A DNA stretch of 64,000 nt. Source: Maricaulis sp048270265. Lineage in GTDB: Bacteria; Pseudomonadota; Alphaproteobacteria; Caulobacterales; Maricaulaceae. This document shows, in pieces, positions 42,423-50,327 of the stretch; positions within the stretch are counted from its first letter, which is position 1, and the number at the start of each line of letters is the position of its first letter. The stretch lies in the NCBI RefSeq assembly GCF_048270265.1, contig NZ_JBLWTD010000003.1, positions 1-64,000 of the forward strand. Reading direction: 5' to 3'. The notes beneath the pieces are model-generated. The model had not been told where the DNA came from and did no database searches. It saw nothing but the letters and a program-made list of their open reading frames with translations. Made by a program: the position numbers and the translations under genes.

Positions 42423-43172
42423 GTGATTGTTTCAAGCTTCAGACAGATTTTTGGTGGTCGGCCGCGCGCATCCCTGCCTGGTGTGGTCTACGCTGTCGGC
42501 GATATCCACGGGCGCCGGGACCTGTTGCTCGCGCTGTTGGATCTCATCGTGGCCGACGATCCCGACAGCGCGGCCGGGTTGATTTTCCTCGGCGACTATA
42601 TTGATCGCGGTCCTGACTCGGCCGGGGTCATTGATGTGCTCCTGTCCGATGCAAGGATAGCGTCGCGTCGACCGGTCTTCCTGAAGGGAAATCACGAAGC
42701 CACGCTTCTCGCCTTCATTGGCGACGCCCAGCACGGTCCCGCCTGGAACCGGTTCGGAGGTGCGGATACGCTGGTTTCCTACGGTGTGCGTCCGCCCCGG
42801 GGCGTCACCGGCGACCCAGCAGCGTGGGAGGAAGCCCGCGGGCAGCTCAATGATGCCCTGCCGGCAGAGCATCTCGAGTTCTTCAGGGAGCTGGTCTTGT
42901 TTGAGGAGCGTGGGGACTATTTTTTCGTTCACGCGGGCGTCGATCCCAATCTCCCTGTGCAGGCCCAGGGAGAGGAGGAGTATCTCTGGATCCGGGATGC
43001 GTTCCTGCAGGATGAACGCCGGCTCAGCCACATCATTGTTCATGGCCACACGCCAGAACCCGAGCCTGTCTCGAACCGTCGCCGGGTGGGGACCGATACG
43101 GGGGCCTACGCTTCCGGGCGTCTCACCGCAGCCAGGATCGACAGTTCCGGCGCCCGTTTCATCTCCACCTGA
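42423..43172 (+). CDS. PPP-family metallophosphoesterase (serine/threonine phosphatase type)
   Basis: 249 residues from GTG 42423 (GGAG 8 bases upstream). All metal-site motifs of the PPP family are present in order: 'VGDIHGR', 'LGDYIDRGPDS', 'LKGNHEA' and 'VHGHTPEPEP', with 'FVHAGVDPN' between the last two. It is the compact form shared by bacterial PrpA/PrpB-like protein phosphatases and Ap4A hydrolases; motif content cannot separate the two. Cytoplasmic. No obvious operon partner; the MocR gene starts 163 bases downstream. Confidence 0.9.
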   Translation: MIVSSFRQIFGGRPRASLPGVVYAVGDIHGRRDLLLALLDLIVADDPDSAAGLIFLGDYIDRGPDSAGVIDVLLSDARIASRRPVFLKGNHEATLLAFIGDAQHGPAWNRFGGADTLVSYGVRPPRGVTGDPAAWEEARGQLNDALPAEHLEFFRELVLFEERGDYFFVHAGVDPNLPVQAQGEEEYLWIRDAFLQDERRLSHIIVHGHTPEPEPVSNRRRVGTDTGAYASGRLTAARIDSSGARFIST

Positions 43173-43335
43173 TCGCCAGGACTGGCAACTCTCCGGACCC
43201 GGATTTGTGTCAATCCGCGCGCTTGAGCTGAGGCAGGGTGCGCGCTAAACGGCGTATCTTGGCCTGTCCTTTCCGGACCGGGTCTGTCAGGGTTCCACAA
43301 CGATGGATCCTGCGCTTCTCGGGTCGTGACCAGGT

Positions 43336-45183
43336 ATGACTAGCTCGGCGATTTCCTATGCTCCGCTCTTCCGGGTCGATCCGGGTCTGAGCCTGTCGCT
43401 GCAGGAACAGATCCGGCGGCGGGTAATGGAGGCGATCGCGGCCGACCTGTTTCCAGCCGGGCGCAAACTCCCGTCCTCGCGCAAGCTGGCGGCGGTCTTG
43501 GGCGTATCGCGGAATACGGTGTTTCTGGCCTATCAGCAACTGATCGCGGAAGGTCATCTGGAGGCGCGCCAGCGCTCGGGAATCTATGTTGCCGAGGCGA
43601 CGGCTCCGGACCGGAGGATGTCTTTGATCGCGGGCCGGGAAGGCGTGGATGACGGCGCCGAGGCGACGCGTTTCCTGCGCGGTGTCCGCCCACCCACACT
43701 CGGCTATAAATGCCCGCCGGACTGGCAGAAATACCGCTTCCCCTTCATCGAAGGTCGCTATGACAAGACCTTGTTCCCGATCGCTGAATGGCGTGAATCC
43801 AGCCGTCTCGCACTGGCGGTCAACGAGGTGGAGGACTGGTCGATCGACAATGGCGAGGTCGACGACCCCGCGCTGATCGAGGAGATCCGGACGAAGCTGC
43901 TGCCGCGGCGCGGCATCCGTGCCCGCTCGGACGAATTGCTGATTACGGTCGGCGAGCAGCAGGCCTTCTTCCTGATCGCGCAACTATTCGCCAATTCCGA
44001 TGCCCGGATTGCCCTTGAGGAGCCCGGCCTGCCAGACCTGCGCGAACTGTTCGGCATGTATGGCGCCCGCCTGCATCACCAGCCCGTCGATGATGAGGGG
44101 CTCGTGGTCGATGAGCGGTTGCGTGGCAATGATATTGTCTACGTCTCGCCGAGCCGTCAGCGACCGACCGGGGTGACGATGTCGATGCGCCGCCGTGAGG
44201 CGCTGCTGGCCGAGGCCGAGAGGCAGGACTTCCTCATTCTCGAGGACGATTTCGAATGCGAGATGAATTATCTCGGCGATGCGGTCCCGGCGCTGCGCAG
44301 CCTGGATGAGCATGGGCGCGTGATCTATGTCGCGAGCCTTTCCAAGGTCCTCGCGCCCGGCGTCCGTCTCGGCTTCATGGTTGCGCCGGCTGCGGTGATC
44401 AATGAGGCGCGTCGGCTGCGCGATCTCACGACGCGTCGGCCGTCGCCCAACAATCAGCGCGCGGCCGCCTTCTTCCTGTCGCTGGGGCATTATGATGCCA
44501 TGTTGCGGCGCTTGCGACAGGTCAGCGAGGAGCGCCTGATCGCTTTGCGCGATGCCCTCAATCACTACCGCCCCTCATCGATCGCTATCGCACCGGTGGA
44601 GGGGGGTACGACCTGCTGGGTGCGGGGCCCGGAAAATCTCGACGCCCGCATTCTCGTCCAGGCCGCGGAGGCGCGCGGGATCCTGATCGAGCCGGCCGAG
44701 GCCTGGTTTGCCCTGCCGGACGGGCCCAGAAACATGTTCCGGCTCGGCGTAACCGGGTTGCCGGCCAGTGAAATCCGGCCGGGGATCAAGGCGCTTTCCG
44801 AAGTCATGCGCGAGCTTGACCAGGCGGGGCACGCCCAGGAGCCGCCGGTCAGGGCGGGCTGGTTGTCCGAGGCGGAACTGCGGGCGCAAATGTCATCGGC
44901 GACGCTGTTGTACAACACTGTCTATGGCGAGCCGTGTACGATCGAGCTCAATGCAGATGGCAGCATGTCGGGCCGGGCCGGCTATGGCGGCGAGGACCAG
45001 GATAGCGGTCGCTGGTGGGTTGAAAACGACAAATGGTACCGCCAGTGGCGCAATTGGGCCTTTGGCGAAGCGCTTGGATTTCATATCCGTATCGCCGGTG
45101 ACCGGCTGTCGTGGCTGGATGATGAAGGCCATGTCGTGGACAGCGCCGTGCTGAGTGACCCGTCGCGCTCTCCGGCGTCCTGA
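43336..45183 (+). CDS. MocR-type regulator (GntR helix-turn-helix, aminotransferase fold) with extra C-terminal domain
   Basis: 615 residues, about 110-120 more than usual. Residues 10-80 are a GntR winged helix ('GRKLPSSRKLAAVLGVSRNT'). About 120-500 is a class I aminotransferase fold with the PLP lysine at 337 in 'VASLSKVLAPGVRLGF'. Members such as GabR, PdxR and TauR sense PLP with an amine and bind direct repeats. After residue 500 comes a Trp-rich domain ('GRWWVENDKWYRQWRNWAFG', 'GDRLSWLDDEG') that I do not recognise in other MocR proteins. Direct-repeat pairs AAACTGGCYC before the nitrilase gene and before gabD are likely its operators, so it may control the whole 45.3-56.5 kb catabolic region. 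Confidence 0.9.
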   Translation: MTSSAISYAPLFRVDPGLSLSLQEQIRRRVMEAIAADLFPAGRKLPSSRKLAAVLGVSRNTVFLAYQQLIAEGHLEARQRSGIYVAEATAPDRRMSLIAGREGVDDGAEATRFLRGVRPPTLGYKCPPDWQKYRFPFIEGRYDKTLFPIAEWRESSRLALAVNEVEDWSIDNGEVDDPALIEEIRTKLLPRRGIRARSDELLITVGEQQAFFLIAQLFANSDARIALEEPGLPDLRELFGMYGARLHHQPVDDEGLVVDERLRGNDIVYVSPSRQRPTGVTMSMRRREALLAEAERQDFLILEDDFECEMNYLGDAVPALRSLDEHGRVIYVASLSKVLAPGVRLGFMVAPAAVINEARRLRDLTTRRPSPNNQRAAAFFLSLGHYDAMLRRLRQVSEERLIALRDALNHYRPSSIAIAPVEGGTTCWVRGPENLDARILVQAAEARGILIEPAEAWFALPDGPRNMFRLGVTGLPASEIRPGIKALSEVMRELDQAGHAQEPPVRAGWLSEAELRAQMSSATLLYNTVYGEPCTIELNADGSMSGRAGYGGEDQDSGRWWVENDKWYRQWRNWAFGEALGFHIRIAGDRLSWLDDEGHVVDSAVLSDPSRSPAS

Positions 45184-45212
45184 GCGGCTCCCGAGACCTG
45201 TCCCCTACCGCA

Positions 45213-45246
45213 AAACTGGCCCCATAGATTGCCCGAAACTGGCTCT
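45213..45246 (+). promoter_or_regulatory. Paired direct repeats, predicted MocR operator of the nitrilase-TBDR operon
   Basis: AAACTGGCCCC (45213-45223) and AAACTGGCTCT (45236-45246) lie 23 bases apart in the same orientation, between the MocR gene and the nitrilase start. The same element occurs in front of gabD (53707-53750). Paired direct repeats are the usual MocR binding form. Regulation by the neighbour is inferred. Confidence 0.65.
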
Positions 45247-45336
45247 AAGGCGGGTTCGCCCCGCTGTTATGGTCATTGGGACGCAGACGGACAATGCCTT
45301 CAGCATCCTGTCTGCCGCAGCGTCGGGGATGAATTG

Positions 45337-46257
45337 ATGTCAGTACTTTCCATTGCCGCCATTCAGGTGGATGCAGCCGCAGAGGGCAATTTCGACCTGA
45401 TCGAGCAGGAAATCCGTTCGGTCGCCAAGCGTTTTCCATGGGTCATCATGGTGGCTCTGGGTGAGCTGGTCATTCACGGAGCAAGCCTCGCCAGGGCCGA
45501 GCCCGCCGGTGGAGACACCGAGCGGCGCCTGCAGGCACTGGCGCGAGAAACCGGCCTGTGGATCATACCCGGCTCCCTTTATGAGCGTCGTGGTGATGTA
45601 GTGTTCAACACCACCCCGGTCATCAATCCCCAGGGCGAAATCGTCGGGCGCTATGACAAGCTCTTCCCCTTCCTGCCCTATGAGCAGGGCGTGGCGTCGG
45701 GCGTGGACTATCCGGTTTTCGACATTCCGGGCGTCGGCACTGTGGGCGTGGCGATCTGTTTCGACATGTGGTTCCCGGAGGCGATCCGGACCCTGTGCGC
45801 CAAGGGCGCCGAGGTAATCATCCTCCCGACCATGACCAATACGATCGACCGCGATGTCGAGCTCGCCATCGCCCGCGCCAATGCGGCGATCAGCCAGTGT
45901 TATTTCGTCGATATCAATGTTGCGGGCGCACAGGGGAATGGCCGTTCGGTCGTTTATGGGCCGGGCGGTGAATTGCTGCACGAAGCCGGTGCCGGCCGTG
46001 AGGTCATGGCCTTCGAACTCGATCTGGAACACGTCCGGCGCTGCCGCGACCGTGGCTGGAACGGGCTGGGCCAGATCATGAAAAGTTTCCGCGATGCCCC
46101 GGCCGGATATCCGCTGCATGCGGACCCGGCATCGCGGCAAGCCAGCATGAAGGAATTGGGGCCGCTTTCCATGCCGCAGCGGCAAGGTGGGGCAGCGAAA
46201 GCAGTCAATGAGGGGGAGGGCCGGACATCAAAGCCGCGGCTCTCGATTATCGAGTGA
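45337..46257 (+). CDS. Carbon-nitrogen hydrolase (nitrilase superfamily amidase)
   Basis: 306 residues from ATG 45337 (GGGGAT upstream). The catalytic triad is visible: Glu43 in 'ALGELVIHG', Lys108 in 'GRYDKLFPFLPYE' and Cys141 in 'GVAICFDMWFPEAIR'. This superfamily hydrolyses nitriles, amides or carbamoyl groups; the sequence around the cysteine is nearer the aliphatic amidase and N-carbamoyl-amidase branches than true nitrilases. It is the first gene after the operator repeats and precedes the TonB receptor by 64 bases, suggesting it acts on the imported compound, releasing an amine or ammonia in the cytoplasm. Confidence 0.9.
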   Translation: MSVLSIAAIQVDAAAEGNFDLIEQEIRSVAKRFPWVIMVALGELVIHGASLARAEPAGGDTERRLQALARETGLWIIPGSLYERRGDVVFNTTPVINPQGEIVGRYDKLFPFLPYEQGVASGVDYPVFDIPGVGTVGVAICFDMWFPEAIRTLCAKGAEVIILPTMTNTIDRDVELAIARANAAISQCYFVDINVAGAQGNGRSVVYGPGGELLHEAGAGREVMAFELDLEHVRRCRDRGWNGLGQIMKSFRDAPAGYPLHADPASRQASMKELGPLSMPQRQGGAAKAVNEGEGRTSKPRLSIIE

Positions 46258-46321
46258 AGGGGACCGGCCTGGACCGGATCGCGACAGGACTCCGCACCAG
46301 CGGACAGTACAGGGTGATATC

Positions 46322-48706
46322 ATGACCAATACAACAAACAGAATTTCGCGCGCGTCGATGATGGCGGTGCTGCTCGGGGGGACAGCGATGGCGACGCTGG
46401 GCTTCGCGCCAGCCTACGCCCAGGACGAGCAAACCGACAGCCGCCGCGAGACCATCACGGTGACCGCGACGCGGCGTGAAGAGACCGTCTCTGACGTTCC
46501 CTACAATATCTCCGCCGTTGGTGGTGCCGATATCGAGCGCGGCAATATCGTCGACGAAGCCGAGCTTCTGCGTTCCATTCCGGGCATCGCCGTGGTTGAT
46601 CGCGGTGCGCGCAATTCGGGCACACTGAACGCCGCGCGCATCCGCGGCCTTGCGGTCGACGGCAATGGTCTTGGTGACTATGCGGTGTCGTCCGTGGCTT
46701 CGGTCTCGACCTATATCAATGACACGCCGGTCTTTGCCGGCTTCACCCTGCGTGACCTCGACCGGGTCGAAGTCCTGCGCGGGCCGCAGGGCACGCTCTA
46801 CGGATCCGGTTCGCTCGGCGGCACCATCCGCTACATCACGCGCGATCCCGATTTCGGCGAAGTGAACGGCTATATCAGCGGGTCGACCTCGCAGGTCGAA
46901 GGCTCCGAAAGCTGGGGCTATGGCGTCGACGGCGTCCTCAATGTGCCGCTTGGTGAACGCGCTGCCCTGCGTCTGGTTGGAAGCTTCGGCGATTACCCGG
47001 GCATCACCGATTACGTGAATGTCTACCAGCTCGACGCCAATGGTGTGCCGGTCGCGCCGAATGGCATTCTTGACCCGGCCGCCTCCTACACCTCGGTGGA
47101 AGATGCGGACACGGTCGAAACCTGGATGGGCCGGGCAACCTTCCTCTGGGAGCCAACCGATACCTTCTCCATGCGTCTCGTGCATGCGCGCCAGTCAGAT
47201 GAGGTCGGCGGCCGCCGGCAGCAGACGGTTGGCCAGGACGGCTATGGCAATACCTATGGCGATTACGAGAACGGTTCGATCCAGCTCGAGCCATCCTCCC
47301 GCGACATCAATATGAGCTCGCTCGAGATGGAGATGGATCTGGGTTTCGCGACCTTGACCTCCTCGACCTCGCACTACGACCATAATGGTGAAAGTGTCAG
47401 TGAAAACACCGGCTTCTATGCACAGGCCGGGTGGCTTGGCTTCTATTACAACTACCCGCGCCCGATGGCGTCGGCGGTTCGGAGTTATGCCGATGAAGCG
47501 GTGGTCCAGGAAATCCGCCTGGTGACCGATGATGGTGGCAATTTCGATTATGTCGTCGGCGGCTTCTATCGCCAGCAGCAGATTGAATCGACCCAGCAAA
47601 GCTATCTCGCCGGCTTCAAGCAGTGGTGGGACACCTGGCTGCCATTCGCCGCGGGTGCCGTGGCTGGTGACCAGGACTGGGACTACCGCCGGACCGAGGA
47701 ATTCACCGAAACGGCGCTGTTCGGCGAGCTGACCTGGCATGCCAGCGACACGCTCGACCTGACCTTTGGTGCGCGCTATTTTGACAATGAATCCGACAAT
47801 GACACCTTCATGGCCCTGCCGCTCTGGGCTGGCCTCTTCCCGGACGTGAATGCTGACTTCTCCTCCTCCGAGGACGACGTGTTGTTCAAGTTCAACATGG
47901 CCTGGCGCTTCAGCGATGAAGACATGCTCTACGGCACGATTTCCGAAGGTTATCGCCGTGGTGGCTCGAACGCGGTGCCGCTCTCGGGCGTCTATGCCGA
48001 GGATCCGCGCTGGCAGCTCTACACCTCTGATTCCGTGGTCAATTACGAGATCGGTTTCAAGGGCGACCGTGGCGATTTCCGCTATGATGTCAGCATCTTC
48101 TATGTCGACTGGACCGATCCGCAATTCAACACGGCATCGACCTATTGGGGCTTCTTCGCGGTTCAGAATGGCAGCGAAGCCAGCTCGATGGGCCTGGAAG
48201 CCTCGATCGACGGCTTCATCGGCAATGACTGGCACTACTCGCTCGGCTACGCCTATATCAATGCCGAGCTCGGGGCTGATTTCTACGCTCCCGATCGCCC
48301 GGCACCGGCGGCACCGATCGCGCTTGACGGTGCGATGCTGCCCGGCACGCCGGAGCATCAGATCAACTGGTCCGTCGATTACACGACCCGGTTTGCCGAC
48401 TGGTCGTCCTTCACCCGCCTGGATGGTTATTACCAGTCGGAAACGACCAATGCCGTCACCACATCGCCAAGTTTCAACGTCCCGCTGGACGGGTTTGCGA
48501 TCTGGAACCTGACCACGACCTTCTCGCGTGATGCCGTCGACCTGTCCTTCTGGGTGAAGAACATCACCAATGAGGAAGGCGTGACCGGGGTGTTCACCGA
48601 AGCCTATATGGGGACGGCCCCGGGCGAAGGTTACTTCGGTAATGGCAACAAGGAGATGATCTCCCTGCCGAGAACGATTGGCGCGACGCTGCGCTATAAC
48701 TTCTGA
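46322..48706 (+). CDS. TonB-dependent outer-membrane receptor (second)
   Basis: 794 residues from ATG 46322 (AGGGTGA upstream). Signal peptide to 'FAPAYAQ', TonB-box-like 'ETITVTATRREE', plug with 'LLRSIPGIAVVD', 'ARIRGLAVDG' and 'VLRGPQGTLYGSGSLGGTIRYIT', then a barrel with 'MLYGTISEGYRRGGSN', 'VVNYEIGFKGDRGDFRYDVSIF' and a C-terminal 'GATLRYNF'. The barrel loops are rich in Trp and Tyr. The same family as the receptor at 675-3263, but clearly diverged. Its operon neighbours (amidase, serine hydrolase, MFS carrier) point to uptake of an amide- or amine-bearing organic molecule. Confidence 0.93.
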   Translation: MTNTTNRISRASMMAVLLGGTAMATLGFAPAYAQDEQTDSRRETITVTATRREETVSDVPYNISAVGGADIERGNIVDEAELLRSIPGIAVVDRGARNSGTLNAARIRGLAVDGNGLGDYAVSSVASVSTYINDTPVFAGFTLRDLDRVEVLRGPQGTLYGSGSLGGTIRYITRDPDFGEVNGYISGSTSQVEGSESWGYGVDGVLNVPLGERAALRLVGSFGDYPGITDYVNVYQLDANGVPVAPNGILDPAASYTSVEDADTVETWMGRATFLWEPTDTFSMRLVHARQSDEVGGRRQQTVGQDGYGNTYGDYENGSIQLEPSSRDINMSSLEMEMDLGFATLTSSTSHYDHNGESVSENTGFYAQAGWLGFYYNYPRPMASAVRSYADEAVVQEIRLVTDDGGNFDYVVGGFYRQQQIESTQQSYLAGFKQWWDTWLPFAAGAVAGDQDWDYRRTEEFTETALFGELTWHASDTLDLTFGARYFDNESDNDTFMALPLWAGLFPDVNADFSSSEDDVLFKFNMAWRFSDEDMLYGTISEGYRRGGSNAVPLSGVYAEDPRWQLYTSDSVVNYEIGFKGDRGDFRYDVSIFYVDWTDPQFNTASTYWGFFAVQNGSEASSMGLEASIDGFIGNDWHYSLGYAYINAELGADFYAPDRPAPAAPIALDGAMLPGTPEHQINWSVDYTTRFADWSSFTRLDGYYQSETTNAVTTSPSFNVPLDGFAIWNLTTTFSRDAVDLSFWVKNITNEEGVTGVFTEAYMGTAPGEGYFGNGNKEMISLPRTIGATLRYNF

Positions 48707-48717
48707 TCGGATAGGAT

Positions 48718-48750
48718 GACGGGGTGGCGGTCCGAGTCGGCCACCCCGTC
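48718..48750 (+). terminator. Stem-loop between second TonB receptor and TPR-sulfotransferase
   Basis: GACGGGGTGGC pairs perfectly with GCCACCCCGTC (11 bases, 11-base loop), starting 12 bases after the receptor stop and ending 8 bases before the next start codon. No T-run. It could lower expression of downstream genes or protect receptor mRNA. It matches in position the hairpin at 3294-3321. Confidence 0.55.
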
Positions 48751-48758
48751 CCACTGTC

Positions 48759-50327
48759 ATGGAAGCTGTTATCACCCGACCCGACCCCAAGACCCGACTG
48801 GCTGAGATCGACCGGGCGATGCGTGGCCGCCAGCTCGGACAGGTGCGTCCCCTGATCGCGGCCCTGCTGCGGGACGAGCCGCGTTTTGTCGATGCCTGGA
48901 TTGCGGCGGCAAGGCTCGAGCAGATGAGCGGCGATCACGCCGCGATGCGCGAGCGTCTGGCCCGGGCGCTGGAACTGGCGCCGAATTCTCCGCTGGCACG
49001 TCTGCTCGATGTTGAAGCCCTGGTGTATCTTGGCCAGATCGGCGACGCCCTGGCCGGTCTTGCAGCCATGGAAAGCGAGGCGGTATCGGATGCCGCCTGG
49101 ATGAGCCGGCTCAGCGAATCCTACACCCAGTGCGGGGCCTTTGCGGCGGCGGAGCGATGCGCTCGCGCGGCCTGTGAACTCGATCCGGCCCAGCCGGCGA
49201 TCCGCTATAATTTCGCCTCGTCCCTGATCTCCACCGGCAAGCTGGAGGAATCCGAACGGGAATTCGATCGGTTGATCGCCCAGGCGCCGCATGATTACGA
49301 CGCGTATTACAATCGCGCGACCTTGCGAAAGCAGACCCCGGACGACAATCATGTCGCCGAGCTGCGCCGCATGCTGGCCGCCCCGAAACGGACCCGGATG
49401 GGCGAGGTCCAGCTCAATTATGCCCTGGCACTGGAGTTGGAAAATCTCGGTCACTATGCCGAGAGTTTTGAAGCGCTCAAGCGCGGGGCCGATGCCCGGC
49501 GGGCGATGATGGCCTATCGGGTCGAGGGCGACGTTGCGACGATGGCCCGGATCGCCGAGGTGTTCGATGCCGGGTTTTTCGCCAGCGAACACACCCGGGA
49601 CGAAACCGAAGGCCCCGTATTCGTTCTGGGGCTGCCGAGAAGCGGCACGACGCTCGTCGACCGCATCCTCAGCGCCCACCCGCAAATCGAGAGCCTCGGT
49701 GAGCTCAATGACTGGCCGCTGGCACTGACCGGCCTCACCCGGGGCAGTCAGAGCAAGTCGGATCTGGTCTCGAAATCTGCTGCACTGGATATGCGCCAGC
49801 TTGCCGCTGATTATCTGTTCCGTGTCGGTCAACGCCGCCTAGACTACCCTTTCTTCATCGACAAGACCCCGGCCAATTTCCTCTATATCGGCCTGATCGC
49901 TGCCGCCCTGCCCAATGCGCGCATCATCCACCTCGTCCGCGATCCGATGGACAATGCGCTGGGCATGTACAAGGCGCTGTTCCGGATGGGTTATCCCTTC
50001 TCCTACGACTTCGGTGATCTGGCGCAATACATGCGCGCCAAGGACCGGTTGATGGAGCATTGGCGCGTCGTATTGCCTGGGCGGATCCTGGATGTGCGCT
50101 ATGAGGACATCATCGCCGACCAGGAGGGGCAGACGCGGCGCCTGCTCGAACACGTTGGCGTCGACTGGGACCCGGCCTGTCTCGATTTTCATACCAATGC
50201 CAGTCCGACCGCAACGGCGAGTGCCGCCCAGGTGCGCCAGCCGCTCTATGCCAGCGCGGTTGGCCGCTGGCGCCGCTATGAGCGCGAACTGGCGCCCTTG
50301 GCAGAGATGCTTGGAGTGACGCCATGA
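48759..50327 (+). CDS. TPR-repeat sulfotransferase (second)
   Basis: 522 residues. N-terminal TPR-like repeats (about 10-245: 'LGQVRPLIAALLRDEPRFVD', 'TGKLEESEREFDRLIAQAPH') are followed by a Sulfotransfer_3 domain: PAPS loop 'VLGLPRSGTTLVDRILSAHP', 'IDKTPANFLYIGLIAAALPNARIIH' and a C-terminal 'ACLDFHTNASPTATASAAQVRQP'. That last stretch aligns with the end of the 3343-5340 protein, so the two are paralogues; this one has fewer TPRs. No ribosome site is obvious, because the intergenic hairpin ends 8 bases before the ATG, so translation may be weak or coupled. The serine hydrolase gene overlaps its stop by ATGA. Acceptor unknown. Confidence 0.88.
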   Translation: MEAVITRPDPKTRLAEIDRAMRGRQLGQVRPLIAALLRDEPRFVDAWIAAARLEQMSGDHAAMRERLARALELAPNSPLARLLDVEALVYLGQIGDALAGLAAMESEAVSDAAWMSRLSESYTQCGAFAAAERCARAACELDPAQPAIRYNFASSLISTGKLEESEREFDRLIAQAPHDYDAYYNRATLRKQTPDDNHVAELRRMLAAPKRTRMGEVQLNYALALELENLGHYAESFEALKRGADARRAMMAYRVEGDVATMARIAEVFDAGFFASEHTRDETEGPVFVLGLPRSGTTLVDRILSAHPQIESLGELNDWPLALTGLTRGSQSKSDLVSKSAALDMRQLAADYLFRVGQRRLDYPFFIDKTPANFLYIGLIAAALPNARIIHLVRDPMDNALGMYKALFRMGYPFSYDFGDLAQYMRAKDRLMEHWRVVLPGRILDVRYEDIIADQEGQTRRLLEHVGVDWDPACLDFHTNASPTATASAAQVRQPLYASAVGRWRRYERELAPLAEMLGVTP

